Shown here: one piece after another, positions 19,305 through 28,862 of the stretch
How the letters are laid out: the number at the start of each line of letters is the position of its first letter
Position numbering within the stretch: the stretch's first letter is position 1
From: an uncultured Novosphingobium sp.
GTDB lineage: Bacteria > Pseudomonadota > Alphaproteobacteria > Sphingomonadales > Sphingomonadaceae
NCBI GenBank assembly: GCA_946886075.1
Contig: CAMPHR010000013.1
Span: 15,326-79,325 of the forward strand
DNA: 64,000 bases
Reading direction: 5' to 3'
Translations under genes and position numbers: made by a program
The notes under the pieces: generated by a model
Databases searched by the model: none
What the model was told of the DNA's origin: nothing
What the model saw: only the letters and a program-made list of their open reading frames with translations

Positions 19305-20564
19305 CTAAGGAATTAAGTCGCCCGAAAGTTGCAAATGGTCAACAAGCATTAACCACGATTGTTCGATCTGCGCGATCAGGCGGGTGTCGACCAGATCGGT
19401 GGCGACGATCTCGTCCGGCCAGCAACGCTCGACAATGGTCGCAATGGCATCCAGCTTCGCCTCGTTCATCAGAAATCGTGGATCGATATTCGCGGGATCG
19501 GCCACGACCCTCAACCTCAGGCAGGCAGGCCCGCCGCCATTGGCCATGGATTGGCGCACATCGACCGGGATCAGCTCGCGAATGGGGCCATTGCCCGCAA
19601 CCAGATTTTCCAGCCACGACCAGACACTCGGGATGGCTTTCGCTTCGGTCGGCAGGATCAAGGCCATGCCGCCATGGGGCATCGTCACCAGTTGCGCATT
19701 GAACAGATAGCTTTGGATGGCTTCGGCCAGGCTTATCGCCTGCGCTGGCACTTCGATGATCTGCACGGCGGGAAAGAGCGCGCGCAGCTGCTCGTAGAAG
19801 CGGTCCTTGTCGGCAAAGGCCTGTTCATGGGCAAACAGCACGCTTTCATTGGCGACCGCGACGACGTCATTGTGAAAGGCGCCGACCGCGATCGCCTCTT
19901 CCGATTGCATGACGAACAACGTCCGTTCTGGGTTAAGGCCATGGAGTCGCGCTACCGCTTTGCTTGCCTCGACATGTTGGCGCGCGGGGTAGGGGCCGCC
20001 TGCTTGGCCATAGACGAATATCTCCACGCCCCGATCGGCATGGGCCGCGCACAGGCGCATATGATTGGCGGCCCCTTCATCGCCGAAGGGGGCCGGGATC
20101 GGCGAGTGCACCGCGAAGGCTGACTTGTCGGAAAAGACGACCTGCAACTGGGTGAAGGTCTGCGGCCACTCATGGCTGCGGTGGGGCATCGTCACCAGAT
20201 TGGCCACCGTCAGATGGGCGCGCCCATCCGCCGTGTCCGGTCCCGGCGATACGGTGGCGGCATTGGCCGCCCACATGGACGACGCAGACATTGCGGCGGC
20301 CCGGATATGTGGCTCCGCTTCGCTTATGTCGGTGCCTAGCACGCTGAGCCACCGTCCGTCTGGCCGCCATTGGGGCACGAAAATGCCTTGGGTCAGGCCC
20401 AGGCCGAGGTTCGTGCGCATCTTGTCGATGCCTTGCAGGGCGGCTGCCCGCGGGTGCGATGCCGCTCCTGCATTGTTGGCCGACGCCAGATTGCCAAGGC
20501 TCAGTCCGGCATAATTGTGGCTGGGACCGATCAAGCCGTCGAAATTGATCTCCCTCACGCTCAT
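19305..20564 (-). CDS. astB: N-succinylarginine dihydrolase
   Basis: The 419-residue enzyme carries out the second step of the arginine succinyltransferase (AST) pathway: N2-succinylarginine to N2-succinylornithine, CO2 and two NH3. The N-terminus EINFDGLIGPSHNYAGLSLG is diagnostic. Family catalytic residues (a Cys in GGPACLRLRV, and conserved His such as in VGAFHND) are present. The first codons overlap the end of astA by 4 bases, so the two are translationally coupled. The usual partners astC, astD and astE are not in this window. Confidence 0.96.
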   Translation of the reverse strand: MSVREINFDGLIGPSHNYAGLSLGNLASANNAGAASHPRAAALQGIDKMRTNLGLGLTQGIFVPQWRPDGRWLSVLGTDISEAEPHIRAAAMSASSMWAANAATVSPGPDTADGRAHLTVANLVTMPHRSHEWPQTFTQLQVVFSDKSAFAVHSPIPAPFGDEGAANHMRLCAAHADRGVEIFVYGQAGGPYPARQHVEASKAVARLHGLNPERTLFVMQSEEAIAVGAFHNDVVAVANESVLFAHEQAFADKDRFYEQLRALFPAVQIIEVPAQAISLAEAIQSYLFNAQLVTMPHGGMALILPTEAKAIPSVWSWLENLVAGNGPIRELIPVDVRQSMANGGGPACLRLRVVADPANIDPRFLMNEAKLDAIATIVERCWPDEIVATDLVDTRLIAQIEQSWLMLVDHLQLSGDLIP

Positions 20565-21580
20565 GCGCGCGGCACCATCGTGAATGGCTGTCCCGGTTCA
20601 ATCCCCAGTCGGTCGGCGCTTGGCCTGTCGAGTGATACGCTCTTGTTGCTGGCCTGCTTGACGAAGCCGTAGGTGCAGCGAAACGCCGCGCGTTCGCCGC
20701 AAGCGATCAGATGCTTTTCCCCGCCATCATCATGGACCGAAGCTAGAGTCACGTCCTGCGCATGGGCGATGGTTTGCAGCGAATTGATCTGCCCCACCAT
20801 CGTCGGCCCGCCGTCGAAAATGTCGATATAGCCGGGATTGGTGAAGCCCTCCGTCTCCAGCATCCGCATCGCCGCGCGGCCATTGGGGTGGGGCAGGCCG
20901 ATGACCGCCCGCGCGCTGTCGGTCAGCATGGCTGTATAGATCGGCGTCTTGGGCATCAGGTCGGCAATGAACTGGTTGCCGTGGATGGCGTTGAACTCGT
21001 CCGCTTCTTGGAATGTCATGCCAAAGAAGCGCCCGGCCAGCCCGTCCCAGAAGGGCGATCCGCCCGCTTCGTCTATCACGCCGCGCAGCTCCGCGATCAC
21101 CTGGTCGCCAAAGCGCTCGCGATGGTTGCGGATATAAAGGTAGCGGCTGCGGGCGAGCAGAAGGCCAAGCCCCTCCGCCCGCTCACGCGGATGAAGGAAA
21201 AGGCCGCCGACCTCCGTTGATCCCTCCAGATCGGTGACGAGCGAGAGCATCTCCGCCCGGAACGTCCGGGTAAGTTCACGGCTGTGTTGGGTAAGAACGC
21301 CCAGCCGATAGGAATAGAAGGGCCAGCTTTGCCCGACCTTGCTGAAAATCTGGCAAGTCCCCCGAACTTGCCCGGTTGTGCAGTTTTCCAGCACCAGCAG
21401 GATGAGCTCGTCCTTAACCTCCCCACCCTCACGCCCAAGCGCCGATTCGGTCCGAGCCAGCTTCTGTTCCAGCGCCCTCCGGTCCGCAGGCAGGTTCGTA
21501 AATCCTCCCCCCGTTAGTTTCGCTAATTCATACAGGGTTTGCAGATCATCCGCCCGCGCAGTCCGCATGACAAAGCTCAA
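20561..21580 (-). CDS. astA: Arginine N-succinyltransferase
   Basis: The 339-residue GNAT-fold enzyme transfers the succinyl group from succinyl-CoA to the alpha-amino group of arginine, the first step of the AST catabolic route. The N-terminus VMRTARADDLQTLYELAKLT and the central GLFLHPRERAEGLGLLLARS (acyl-CoA site region) match the family. It is the first gene of the astAB pair; rppH lies 113 bases upstream on the same strand. This is a single-subunit AstA; the AruF/AruG type uses two related subunits. Confidence 0.95.
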   Translation of the reverse strand: MSFVMRTARADDLQTLYELAKLTGGGFTNLPADRRALEQKLARTESALGREGGEVKDELILLVLENCTTGQVRGTCQIFSKVGQSWPFYSYRLGVLTQHSRELTRTFRAEMLSLVTDLEGSTEVGGLFLHPRERAEGLGLLLARSRYLYIRNHRERFGDQVIAELRGVIDEAGGSPFWDGLAGRFFGMTFQEADEFNAIHGNQFIADLMPKTPIYTAMLTDSARAVIGLPHPNGRAAMRMLETEGFTNPGYIDIFDGGPTMVGQINSLQTIAHAQDVTLASVHDDGGEKHLIACGERAAFRCTYGFVKQASNKSVSLDRPSADRLGIEPGQPFTMVPRA

Positions 21581-21693
21581 CCGATCACCTCCTCAGGAAG
21601 CGCGCCTGCTAAAATCCGAGCAATGAACCAGGGGCCGCTCATCTGCGCGAGCTTATCAAACGACGCTGCCCGCCTCCAGCCTCGCAGCGGCTT

Positions 21694-22179
21694 TTAGATG
21701 AGCGCTTTAAATTCCTGCAATATGTCCCGGTAAAGCTTGCGCTTGAACGGAACTATGACGTCGGGCAGGGCTTCCGGGTCGATCCATTTCCACTGCGAGA
21801 ATTCGGGATGCGGGGTAGCGATGTCGATGTCGCTGTCACTCCCAAGAAACCGCGCCAGGAACCATGTCTGGCGCTGCCCGCGATATTTGCCGCCCCAGAG
21901 CTTGCCGACCAGCTCCGGCGGCAAGTCGTACAGATGTTCGTCCCGGGCCTTTGCGATGATCTCGACATGATCCGGGCTGATCCCGGTTTCCTCGCCAAGT
22001 TCACGGAAGGCTGCTTCCTTTTCTTCTTCCCCCGGATCGATCCCACCCTGTGGCATTTGCCAGGCCTCGACCTGACTATCGATCCGCTGCCCGACGAAAA
22101 CCCTGCCGTCCATGTTGACGAGCATCACGCCGACACAGGGCCGGTATCCGAGTTCTGAATTATTTGGCACGGAAGCCAT
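21694..22179 (-). CDS. rppH: RNA pyrophosphohydrolase (Nudix)
   Basis: The 161-residue Nudix hydrolase removes pyrophosphate from 5'-triphosphate mRNA and so triggers 5'-end-dependent decay. The Nudix box lies at residues 45-67 with all signature residues (Gly45, Glu51, Arg59, Glu60, Glu63, Glu64, Gly66). The N-terminal GYRPCVGVMLVN and WQMPQGGID are typical of the RppH/NudH branch. It is divergent from the photolyase gene. Confidence 0.95.
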   Translation of the reverse strand: MASVPNNSELGYRPCVGVMLVNMDGRVFVGQRIDSQVEAWQMPQGGIDPGEEEKEAAFRELGEETGISPDHVEIIAKARDEHLYDLPPELVGKLWGGKYRGQRQTWFLARFLGSDSDIDIATPHPEFSQWKWIDPEALPDVIVPFKRKLYRDILQEFKALI

Positions 22180-22362
22180 GCTGTCCCCTGATCAATTTCC
22201 TGTCCGCTGCCACTGAGCTACGGACTTTGCGCGATACAAAGATAAGCCGCCAAGCATTGGGCGTCCATGAGCTAAAAAAACACAGTGCCGTATCTGGACA
22301 GCTTTTCGCGTTGAATGGGTCGAGGGCTTGGAAGGCCGGTGCAGCAGTGGCAAAGCTGTCAC

Positions 22363-23739
22363 ATGTCTGATCCCGTAATCCTGTGGTTCCGCCAAGACCT
22401 TCGCCTTTCCGACCAGGCTGCTCTCGCCGCCGCGGTGGCGGAAGGGCCTATCATTCCGGTCTACATCCTGGATGACACGACTCCAAAGCAATGGAAGATG
22501 GGGGGCGCGCAACGATGGTGGCTTCACCATAGCCTCAAGTCCCTGGATGAAAGTCTCCGCCGCAAAGGATCGCGCCTCATCCTGCGCAGGGGAGAGAGCG
22601 TCGAGCAATTCCAGCGCTTAACTCGGGAAACTGGCGCAAAGCGGGTGCATGCGCTCGCCCATTACGAACCTTGGTGGCGTAATGCGGAAAAGGCAGCCGC
22701 CCAGCACGTCGACCTTCAGTTGCACGATGGCATGCTGCTATTGCCGCCCGGCTGTGTCCGAACGGCTGGCGGGAATCTCTATCAGATATACACGCCTTTT
22801 GCCAGGGCAACTATGCAGCACATGCCCCCTCCGGGCCCCACGCCCGCGCCGAGCAAGATCGGCGCGCCGGAAAAATGGCCGACAAGCGAAGCGCTCGATG
22901 CCTGGGATCTGCTGCCAACCAAACCGGATTGGGCCGCTCGTTTTTCTGAGGATTGGTCGCCGGGAGAAGCAGGAGCGCGTGAGAATGTTGCGGCCTTCAT
23001 GGACGAAGCGGACGAGTATGATATCGCGCGCAACCTTCCGTCGATTGAGGGCACATCACGCTTGTCACCTCACCTGCACTTTGGGGAGGTCTCTCCCGCT
23101 TATGTGTGGCATCGCATCAGTGACGCAGCCAAGGATGCGACGACTTTCTTCAAAGAACTGATCTGGCGGGATTATGCCTTTACGCAGACTTGGTCGCTGC
23201 CGACTTATGGGTCGAAAAATGCACGGGCCGACTTCGACAAGATGCCCTGGCGCGACCTGCACGAAGCAGGTGGGGATTTCACGGCGTGGAAGCAGGGGCG
23301 GACAGGCTACCCGATAGTTGATGCCGGTATGCGACAGCTTTGGACAACCGGCTGGATGCACAACCGCGTGCGCATGATCGCCGCTAGTTTCCTCATCAAA
23401 CATCTACTCATTGACTGGCGACATGGCGCGCAATGGTTTTGGGACACTTTGGTCGACGCGAATTACGCGAACAACAGCGTCAACTGGCAGTGGGTGGCTG
23501 GCAGCGGTGTCGACGCGAACCTGTTCACCCGTATCATGGCCCCCTTGACGCAATCTCCAAAATTCGATGCCGCTGACTATATCAGAAGGTGGGTACCCGA
23601 ATTGGCGCAACTCGATGACAAGACGATCCATGACCCTGACGCCTATGATGTCCGGCCCACCTCCTATCCTTCGAAGCGGATCGGGCATCGTGAGGCGCGG
23701 GAGCGTGCGCTGGCGGCTTATCGGCGCACCAGAACTTGA
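22363..23739 (+). CDS. phrB: Deoxyribodipyrimidine photolyase (CPD class I)
   Basis: This light-driven FAD enzyme repairs cyclobutane pyrimidine dimers. The N-terminal antenna domain starts VILWFRQDLRLSDQ. The C-terminal FAD domain shows TGWMHNRVRMIAASFLIKHL and NYANNSVNWQWVAGSGVD, with the tryptophans of the electron-transfer chain. I choose MSDPVILW (22363); the frame extends upstream but without family-like residues. The ribosome site is weak. It is followed after 36 bases by the cyclopropane synthase gene. Length (458 residues) is normal. Confidence 0.95.
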   Translation: MSDPVILWFRQDLRLSDQAALAAAVAEGPIIPVYILDDTTPKQWKMGGAQRWWLHHSLKSLDESLRRKGSRLILRRGESVEQFQRLTRETGAKRVHALAHYEPWWRNAEKAAAQHVDLQLHDGMLLLPPGCVRTAGGNLYQIYTPFARATMQHMPPPGPTPAPSKIGAPEKWPTSEALDAWDLLPTKPDWAARFSEDWSPGEAGARENVAAFMDEADEYDIARNLPSIEGTSRLSPHLHFGEVSPAYVWHRISDAAKDATTFFKELIWRDYAFTQTWSLPTYGSKNARADFDKMPWRDLHEAGGDFTAWKQGRTGYPIVDAGMRQLWTTGWMHNRVRMIAASFLIKHLLIDWRHGAQWFWDTLVDANYANNSVNWQWVAGSGVDANLFTRIMAPLTQSPKFDAADYIRRWVPELAQLDDKTIHDPDAYDVRPTSYPSKRIGHREARERALAAYRRTRT

Positions 23740-23775
23740 AGGTGGGAAACAGGTGAGAAGGGTAGAGGCTAAGGG

Positions 23776-25041
23776 ATGAACGCTGTCGATCCCAGGCGTG
23801 GCAGAGGAGCACCTGCTGTTCGGCGATTGCCCGACGAGCAGTCGCCCGGGTGGTCGGCGCGTTTAGCCGCGCCTCATTTCCACCGCTTGCTGGACCGCAT
23901 CGACGTCGGTCTGGAGAAGGGCAAGCTCGAAGCCACGCTGCCGGACGGCACGACGAGGGTGCTGGGCGGGCGATCGGCAGGTCCTGTTTGCGAGGTCCGG
24001 CTGGTTCGTTGGCGCGCCTTGTTGCGATTGATCACAGGCGGGTCGGCTGGATGGTACAAGGCGTGGGCGGCGGGGGAGTGGAGCAGTCCAGATCCTGTCC
24101 CGCTGTTCGAGCTGTTCATGGCAAACGCCGTCACCTTGGGCAATGTTGCCCGCCCAAATGGGCCGGGTCGTTGGTTAGCCCGGCTTGCACACTGGCTTCG
24201 GCGCAATGATCGAAGAGGGTCGCGCCGCAACATCGCTTACCATTATGATCTGGGTAACGATTTCTACCGCCTGTGGCTCGACCGCGACATGCATTATTCC
24301 AGTGCGCTCTTCCGCGACCCTGATGACCGAATCGAAAGCCTCGAACGCGCGCAGCAGCGGAAAGTTGATGCTATCCTTGATCGGCTCGACCTCAAGGATG
24401 GCCATGCGCTGCTGGAAATCGGTTGCGGTTGGGGCGGGCTTGCGGAGCAAGCGCTCCATCGCTGCGCCATCCATTATGACGGCCTGACCCTTTCAACCGA
24501 GCAAGCCGACTATGCGCGAGAAAGGCTCGGAGAAGGACCCAATATCCTCCTGCGCGATTACCGGGATGCAGAAGGCCAATATGACGCTATCGCCAGCGTC
24601 GAAATGATGGAGGCCGTTGGTCAGGAATATTGGCCCGCCTATGTTGCCGCGATCAGCAGGCTGCTGAAGCCGGGCGGTCGGGCTGCGATCCAGTATATTC
24701 TGATCGATGATGCGATTTTCGAGCAGTATGCGCGCGGCGCCGATTTCATTCAGACATACATATTCCCCGGGGGGATGCTGGTATCCGAAAGCCGTTTTCG
24801 CGCGCTGGCGGAAGCCGAGGGGCTGGAGTGGCGCGACGTCCACCATTTTGGCCGACACTATGCGGAAACGCTGAGGCGCTGGCGGGAACGATTTGATCGT
24901 GTCGTCGACCGCGGTCTTCTTCCCGCCAGCTTCGACCAGCACTTCGTGGCGCTGTGGCGCTACTACCTCATGTATTGCGAAGGCGGCTTCAGGGGCGGCA
25001 CGATTGATGTAGCCCAGGTGACGCTGGTCAAACCGGGATGA
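23776..25041 (+). CDS. cfa: Cyclopropane-fatty-acyl-phospholipid synthase
   Basis: The 421-residue SAM-dependent methyltransferase adds a methylene bridge to double bonds of membrane phospholipid acyl chains. The signature YDLGNDFYRLWLDRDMHYSS is present. The SAM-binding motif is LEIGCGWGGLAEQAL, and EMMEAVGQEYW supplies the active-site Glu region. It is downstream of the photolyase gene on the same strand, a pairing that may reflect a stress unit, and ends 4 bases before the convergent SDR gene. Confidence 0.93.
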   Translation: MNAVDPRRGRGAPAVRRLPDEQSPGWSARLAAPHFHRLLDRIDVGLEKGKLEATLPDGTTRVLGGRSAGPVCEVRLVRWRALLRLITGGSAGWYKAWAAGEWSSPDPVPLFELFMANAVTLGNVARPNGPGRWLARLAHWLRRNDRRGSRRNIAYHYDLGNDFYRLWLDRDMHYSSALFRDPDDRIESLERAQQRKVDAILDRLDLKDGHALLEIGCGWGGLAEQALHRCAIHYDGLTLSTEQADYARERLGEGPNILLRDYRDAEGQYDAIASVEMMEAVGQEYWPAYVAAISRLLKPGGRAAIQYILIDDAIFEQYARGADFIQTYIFPGGMLVSESRFRALAEAEGLEWRDVHHFGRHYAETLRRWRERFDRVVDRGLLPASFDQHFVALWRYYLMYCEGGFRGGTIDVAQVTLVKPG

Positions 25042-25045
25042 CCGA

Positions 25046-25756
25046 TCAATCTATGCGCTGGTGATAACCATTCGGCCTGTCTGAAAGGACGAGGTCAGCG
25101 ATCGCTTGGCCAACGACTTCCGGATCCTTTACCGTTGCCGGATCTTCGCCAGGATAGGCCCTCGCTCGCATGGCTGTGCGCGTCGCGCCGGGATCCATAA
25201 TATGGGTGCGAATGGCGGAGATATTTTTCACCTCCTCGCCATAGGCGCTTACAAGCGTCTCGAGTGCTGCCTTGGACGCGCCATAAGCGCCCCAATAGGC
25301 ACGCGGCGCACTCGCGACCGACGACGTGATCGCGACGACGCGCGCATCGGTGCTCGCGCGGAGCATGCCATCAAATGCCGCTATCAGGGCCTGAGGCGCC
25401 GCGATGTTGAGCGTAAGCTGCCGGGCAAATTCCTTTACATCGATCGCGGGCACCGCAGCGAGGCTCCCGAGCGTTGCGGCATTAAGCACCAGGACATCCA
25501 GAGCCTGCCAGCGGCCAGACACCGCCTGCGCCAGCCGTCCTATGCTCTCTCCATCGACAAGATCGAGCGGGGCTATGGTCGCGCTGCCCCCGGCGCCGTG
25601 GATATATTCTTCCACCTCTTCAAGCCCGCCCGCCGTTCTGGCCGTCAGGATGACGTGAGCGCCTGCGGCGCCCAACGCCTTTGCGGTTGCGGCGCCGATC
25701 CCACGGCTTGCGCCGGTCACCAGGGCGAGCTTACCGGAAAGAGGAAGAGTGGACAT
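25046..25756 (-). CDS. SDR family NAD(P)-dependent oxidoreductase
   Basis: The 236-residue classical short-chain dehydrogenase has cofactor motif TGASRGIG near residue 15, NAA near residue 93, catalytic Ser in ITSSVAS and YGASK with catalytic Tyr/Lys. The substrate cannot be predicted. It lies between the convergent cfa gene and purF, whose transcription runs in the same direction after a 99-base gap. Confidence 0.88.
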   Translation of the reverse strand: MSTLPLSGKLALVTGASRGIGAATAKALGAAGAHVILTARTAGGLEEVEEYIHGAGGSATIAPLDLVDGESIGRLAQAVSGRWQALDVLVLNAATLGSLAAVPAIDVKEFARQLTLNIAAPQALIAAFDGMLRASTDARVVAITSSVASAPRAYWGAYGASKAALETLVSAYGEEVKNISAIRTHIMDPGATRTAMRARAYPGEDPATVKDPEVVGQAIADLVLSDRPNGYHQRID

Positions 25757-25814
25757 GAAGCATCCTGTTCGCCCCTGCTAGGAAAAGAAGGGCCAGTTTA
25801 ATTGAGAAGAGGAT

Positions 25815-25835
25815 GGCTGCTCAGGCCAAGCAGCC
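25815..25835 (-). terminator. Possible terminator hairpin after purF
   Basis: The hairpin has a perfect 7-base stem, GGCTGCT/AGCAGCC, with a 7-base loop, 21 bases beyond the purF stop. On the reverse strand it is followed by ATCCTCTTCTCAATT, pyrimidine-rich but without a clean T-run, so the call is tentative. Confidence 0.4.
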
Positions 25836-25855
25836 ACCCGGATATGATCCAGCTA

Positions 25856-27334
25856 TCAGACGACCCGCTCAGCGAGCAGTTCAAGCTGGTTCTGCACCAC
25901 GGCATCGTCCTGGTCCGTCAGCGTGGTCGGATAGTCGCCCGTGAAGCAGGCGTCGCAATATTGCGGACGGATGTCAGCCCGCTTCGCCTCGCCCAAAGCC
26001 TTGTAAAGCCCGTCTATCGAGATGAAGGACAAGCTGTCGGCATGGATGAAGTCCTGCATGCCGCCGATGTCCAGACGATGCGCCAACAGCTTCGTGCGTT
26101 CGGGAGTATCGACGCCATAGAAGCAGCTATGCTTTGTCGGCGGGCTGGCGATGCGCATATGCACTTCCTTGGCCCCGGCCTCGCGCATCATCTGCACGAT
26201 CTTGAGGCTGGTCGTCCCCCGGACGATCGAATCATCGATAAGGACGATGCGCTTTCCGGCGATCAGCGCGCGATTCGCGTTGTGCTTGAGCTTGACGCCG
26301 AGGTGCCGGACCTTGTCGCCAGGCTGGATGAAGGTCCGCCCGATATAGTGCGAGCGGATGATCCCGAGTTCAAAAGGCAGGCCGGATTGCTGGGCATAAC
26401 CGATCGCTGCGGGCACACCGCTGTCAGGCACGGGTATGACGAGGTCGGCATCGACCGGGTTTTCGATCGCGAGTTGGGCACCGATCGCCTTGCGAACCGA
26501 ATAGACACTGGAACCATCCACAATCGAATCAGGCCGACTGAAATAGACATGCTCGAAGATGCAGGGGCGGGGATGAACTTCACCGAAGGGGCGATGGCTC
26601 CGGACCTGGCCATCATGCGTGACGATGACAAGCTCGCCAGGATCGATGGAGCGGATATGCTCCGCGCCGACGACATCGAAAGCCACTGTTTCGGAGGCAA
26701 AGATGGTGGCCTCGCCCAGCTTCCCCATCACCAAAGGCCGGATGCCAAGCGGATCGCGGCACGCGATCATGCCTTCTGGCGTGGTGACGATCAGCGAATA
26801 TGCGCCTTCGATCTGCTTCAAGGCGTCGATGAACTTGTCGAGCAGCGTCCGGTAGGTCGATGTCGCGACCAGATGGATGATCACTTCTGTATCGGATGTC
26901 GATTGGAAGATGGAACCCCGGCGGATCAGTTCGCGACGCAGCTTCATCGCGTTGGAGATATTGCCGTTGTGGGCGACGGCGAAACCACCGGAATTCAGCT
27001 CTGCATAGAGCGGCTGCACATTGCGGAGCGAAGTTTCGCCGGTCGTCGAATAGCGGACGTGGCCGGAAGCCGTGTTGCCCGGCAGGCCGCGAATCACTTC
27101 ATCACGGTCGAAATTGCCTGCGACATGGCCCATCGCGCGGTGCGTATGGAAATCATGGCCATCCCAGCTGGTAATACCGGCAGCTTCCTGACCGCGATGT
27201 TGCAGGGCGTGAAGGCCAAGTGCGACGATCGCCGAAGCGGTCTCCGCCTGGATGACTCCGAAAATGCCGCATTCCTCACGCAGCTTGTCGTCGTCGAACG
27301 GGTTTGTCGTAAACATGGGTGCGAGCGGGTCCAT
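25856..27334 (-). CDS. purF: Amidophosphoribosyltransferase
   Basis: This is the first committed enzyme of purine synthesis: PRPP + glutamine to 5-phosphoribosylamine. The N-terminal nucleophile glutaminase begins at Cys22 in EECGIFGVIQ, so a 21-residue propeptide should be removed. The PRPP-binding motif VLIDDSIVRGTTS is in the C-terminal half. The ATG gives 492 residues; an internal ATG at residue 7 is an alternative start. It is divergent from the ccm operon. Confidence 0.96.
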   Translation of the reverse strand: MDPLAPMFTTNPFDDDKLREECGIFGVIQAETASAIVALGLHALQHRGQEAAGITSWDGHDFHTHRAMGHVAGNFDRDEVIRGLPGNTASGHVRYSTTGETSLRNVQPLYAELNSGGFAVAHNGNISNAMKLRRELIRRGSIFQSTSDTEVIIHLVATSTYRTLLDKFIDALKQIEGAYSLIVTTPEGMIACRDPLGIRPLVMGKLGEATIFASETVAFDVVGAEHIRSIDPGELVIVTHDGQVRSHRPFGEVHPRPCIFEHVYFSRPDSIVDGSSVYSVRKAIGAQLAIENPVDADLVIPVPDSGVPAAIGYAQQSGLPFELGIIRSHYIGRTFIQPGDKVRHLGVKLKHNANRALIAGKRIVLIDDSIVRGTTSLKIVQMMREAGAKEVHMRIASPPTKHSCFYGVDTPERTKLLAHRLDIGGMQDFIHADSLSFISIDGLYKALGEAKRADIRPQYCDACFTGDYPTTLTDQDDAVVQNQLELLAERVV

Positions 27335-27514
27335 AGCCGATGCCGTGCCTCAAAAGGGCTGCTGCGCGCGCATATAGTGGTTCGATCCTGATTTGTCGCC
27401 TGCTTGAAACAAAAAAGGCTGTCGACGGGTGTACGCCCGAAGTTCTGTGCGCGGGCGGAGATGGAAAAGCGCTACTGGCTTTGCGCGATGGGCAGAGCTA
27501 AAGAGCCTGTCCAA

Positions 27515-28237
27515 ATGCATCGCTTTGCCAATCCTGCCCGCTTCCTGAAGATCGCGCGGCCGCTGACCGCCTGGCTGTTCTGGCCGGGGCTGATATTGCT
27601 TTTGGTCGGCGCGGGCTGCGGCTTGTTGCTCACTCCTGCTGACTATTTGCAGGGGCAGACGGTCAGGATCCTCTATATCCACGTACCCGCGGCATGGCTG
27701 GGAATGGCAGGCTGGGCGGGCATCGCGATATCGGCGCTGATGCAGCTTGTCTGGAGGCACCCGCTGGCCGCCGTGGCCGGACGGGCGATCGCTGTGCCGG
27801 GCGCGTTATTTACTGCCATCTGCCTTGTTACGGGGGCCATCTGGGGACGCCCTACCTGGGGAACTTGGTGGGAATGGGATGGCCGGATGACGTCGATGCT
27901 TGTGCTGTTCTTCCTTTACCTGGGCTATATCGCGCTAGCCAATGCGAGTGCCCGGCAGGATCAGGGCGGCGTCAGTCCCGTCACCGCGATTTTCGGGCTG
28001 GTGGGGGCGGTGAATATTCCCATCATCAATCGCTCGGTGGTGTGGTGGAACAGCCTGCATCAGGGCCCAAGCATCACGTTGCGCGGGTCGAGCATCGACC
28101 TTTCCCTTCTCTGGCCGCTAGGCTTCACCCTCACGGGGTTTTCCCTCCTCTTCGGCGCGATCGTGCTGATGCGGATGCGGACCATATTGGCGCGCAACAA
28201 GGTCGAGGCGCGAATGCAGCGGCTGGCGCGGGGATAA
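27515..28237 (+). CDS. ccmC: Cytochrome c maturation heme transporter CcmC
   Basis: The 240-residue inner-membrane protein has six predicted helices. The periplasmic tryptophan-rich WGTWWEWDGR motif binds heme for handing to CcmE. ILYIHVPAAW and the later NSLHQG contain the flanking heme-ligand histidines. I start at MHRFANPARF (27515); the longer upstream frame has no membrane-protein character. It is the first gene of the cluster here, 180 bases from the divergent purF. The ABC partners CcmA and CcmB are not upstream, as they would be in many bacteria. Confidence 0.93.
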   Translation: MHRFANPARFLKIARPLTAWLFWPGLILLLVGAGCGLLLTPADYLQGQTVRILYIHVPAAWLGMAGWAGIAISALMQLVWRHPLAAVAGRAIAVPGALFTAICLVTGAIWGRPTWGTWWEWDGRMTSMLVLFFLYLGYIALANASARQDQGGVSPVTAIFGLVGAVNIPIINRSVVWWNSLHQGPSITLRGSSIDLSLLWPLGFTLTGFSLLFGAIVLMRMRTILARNKVEARMQRLARG

Positions 28238-28241
28238 AGAC

Positions 28242-28373
28242 ATGAATCAGTGGGCTTTTGTCGGCAGCGCCTATGCGCTGACTTTCCTGGGCACGTTTGT
28301 CCTGTGTCTTTCCTGCTGGCGCTCGATGCGGACCGCAGAAGCGGCGGCGCAAAAGCTGACGGACAGGTCATGA
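28242..28373 (+). CDS. ccmD: Heme exporter protein CcmD (43 residues)
   Basis: This short gene lies between ccmC and ccmE. It reads MNQWAFVGSAYALTFLGTFV, continues with a hydrophobic stretch LCLSCWRSM and ends in a polar tail with TGA at 28371-28373. One transmembrane helix with a cytoplasmic charged tail, length and position fit CcmD, which stabilises the CcmABC complex and helps release holo-CcmE. The stop overlaps the ccmE start (ATGA). It is 4 bases after the ccmC stop. Confidence 0.85.
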   Translation: MNQWAFVGSAYALTFLGTFVLCLSCWRSMRTAEAAAQKLTDRS

Positions 28374-28816
28374 AGGCAAAGCATCAGCGCCTGATCCTGG
28401 CGATCGTCGCGCTCATAGCCTTGATCGGCGCGGGCTTGCTTGCGGCCTCAGCATTGCGAGACGAAGCCGCTTACTTCTATGCGCCTGCCGACGTCCGCGC
28501 AAAAGGCGTGGAAGCAGGGAAGGCCATTCGTCTCGGCGGCATGGTGGTGAAGGGCAGCCTGAAGCGCGCAGCAGACGGCGTGACCATGCATTTCGACGTG
28601 ACCGATGGAAAAGCGACCGTCCCTGCCGTTTTTAAGGGGATTGCGCCCGATCTGTTCAAGGAGGGGTCTGGTGTAGTCGCGGAAGGGGCGTTCGATAGCG
28701 CGGGTACCTTCGTCGCCACAAACCTGCTGGCAAAGCATGACGAACGCTACATGCCCCGGGAGCTGGAAGGCCTCCAATATAATGAAACGACCCACGAGAT
28801 GAAGGCGGGCCAGTGA
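28370..28816 (+). CDS. ccmE: Cytochrome c maturation heme chaperone CcmE
   Basis: The 148-residue periplasmic, membrane-anchored heme chaperone has an N-terminal anchor (LILAIVALIALIGAGLLAAS) followed by an OB-fold domain. His123 in LLAKHDERYMPRE is the residue that binds heme covalently, with Tyr127 as ligand. The start is the ATG overlapping the ccmD stop; the longer upstream frame is the shadow of ccmD. CcmE passes heme to CcmF. Confidence 0.96.
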   Translation: MKAKHQRLILAIVALIALIGAGLLAASALRDEAAYFYAPADVRAKGVEAGKAIRLGGMVVKGSLKRAADGVTMHFDVTDGKATVPAVFKGIAPDLFKEGSGVVAEGAFDSAGTFVATNLLAKHDERYMPRELEGLQYNETTHEMKAGQ

Positions 28817-28862
28817 GAGCGATGTTCTTTACCCTCCAGGTTCAGCGATCGGAGCGGGCGGC

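Noticed and set aside
22195..22230. tRNA-like fragment (reverse strand GTCCGTAGCTCAGTGGCAGC)
   Set aside because: It resembles a tRNA 5' end and D arm start, but the D stem does not close and no anticodon or T arm follows; at best a remnant.
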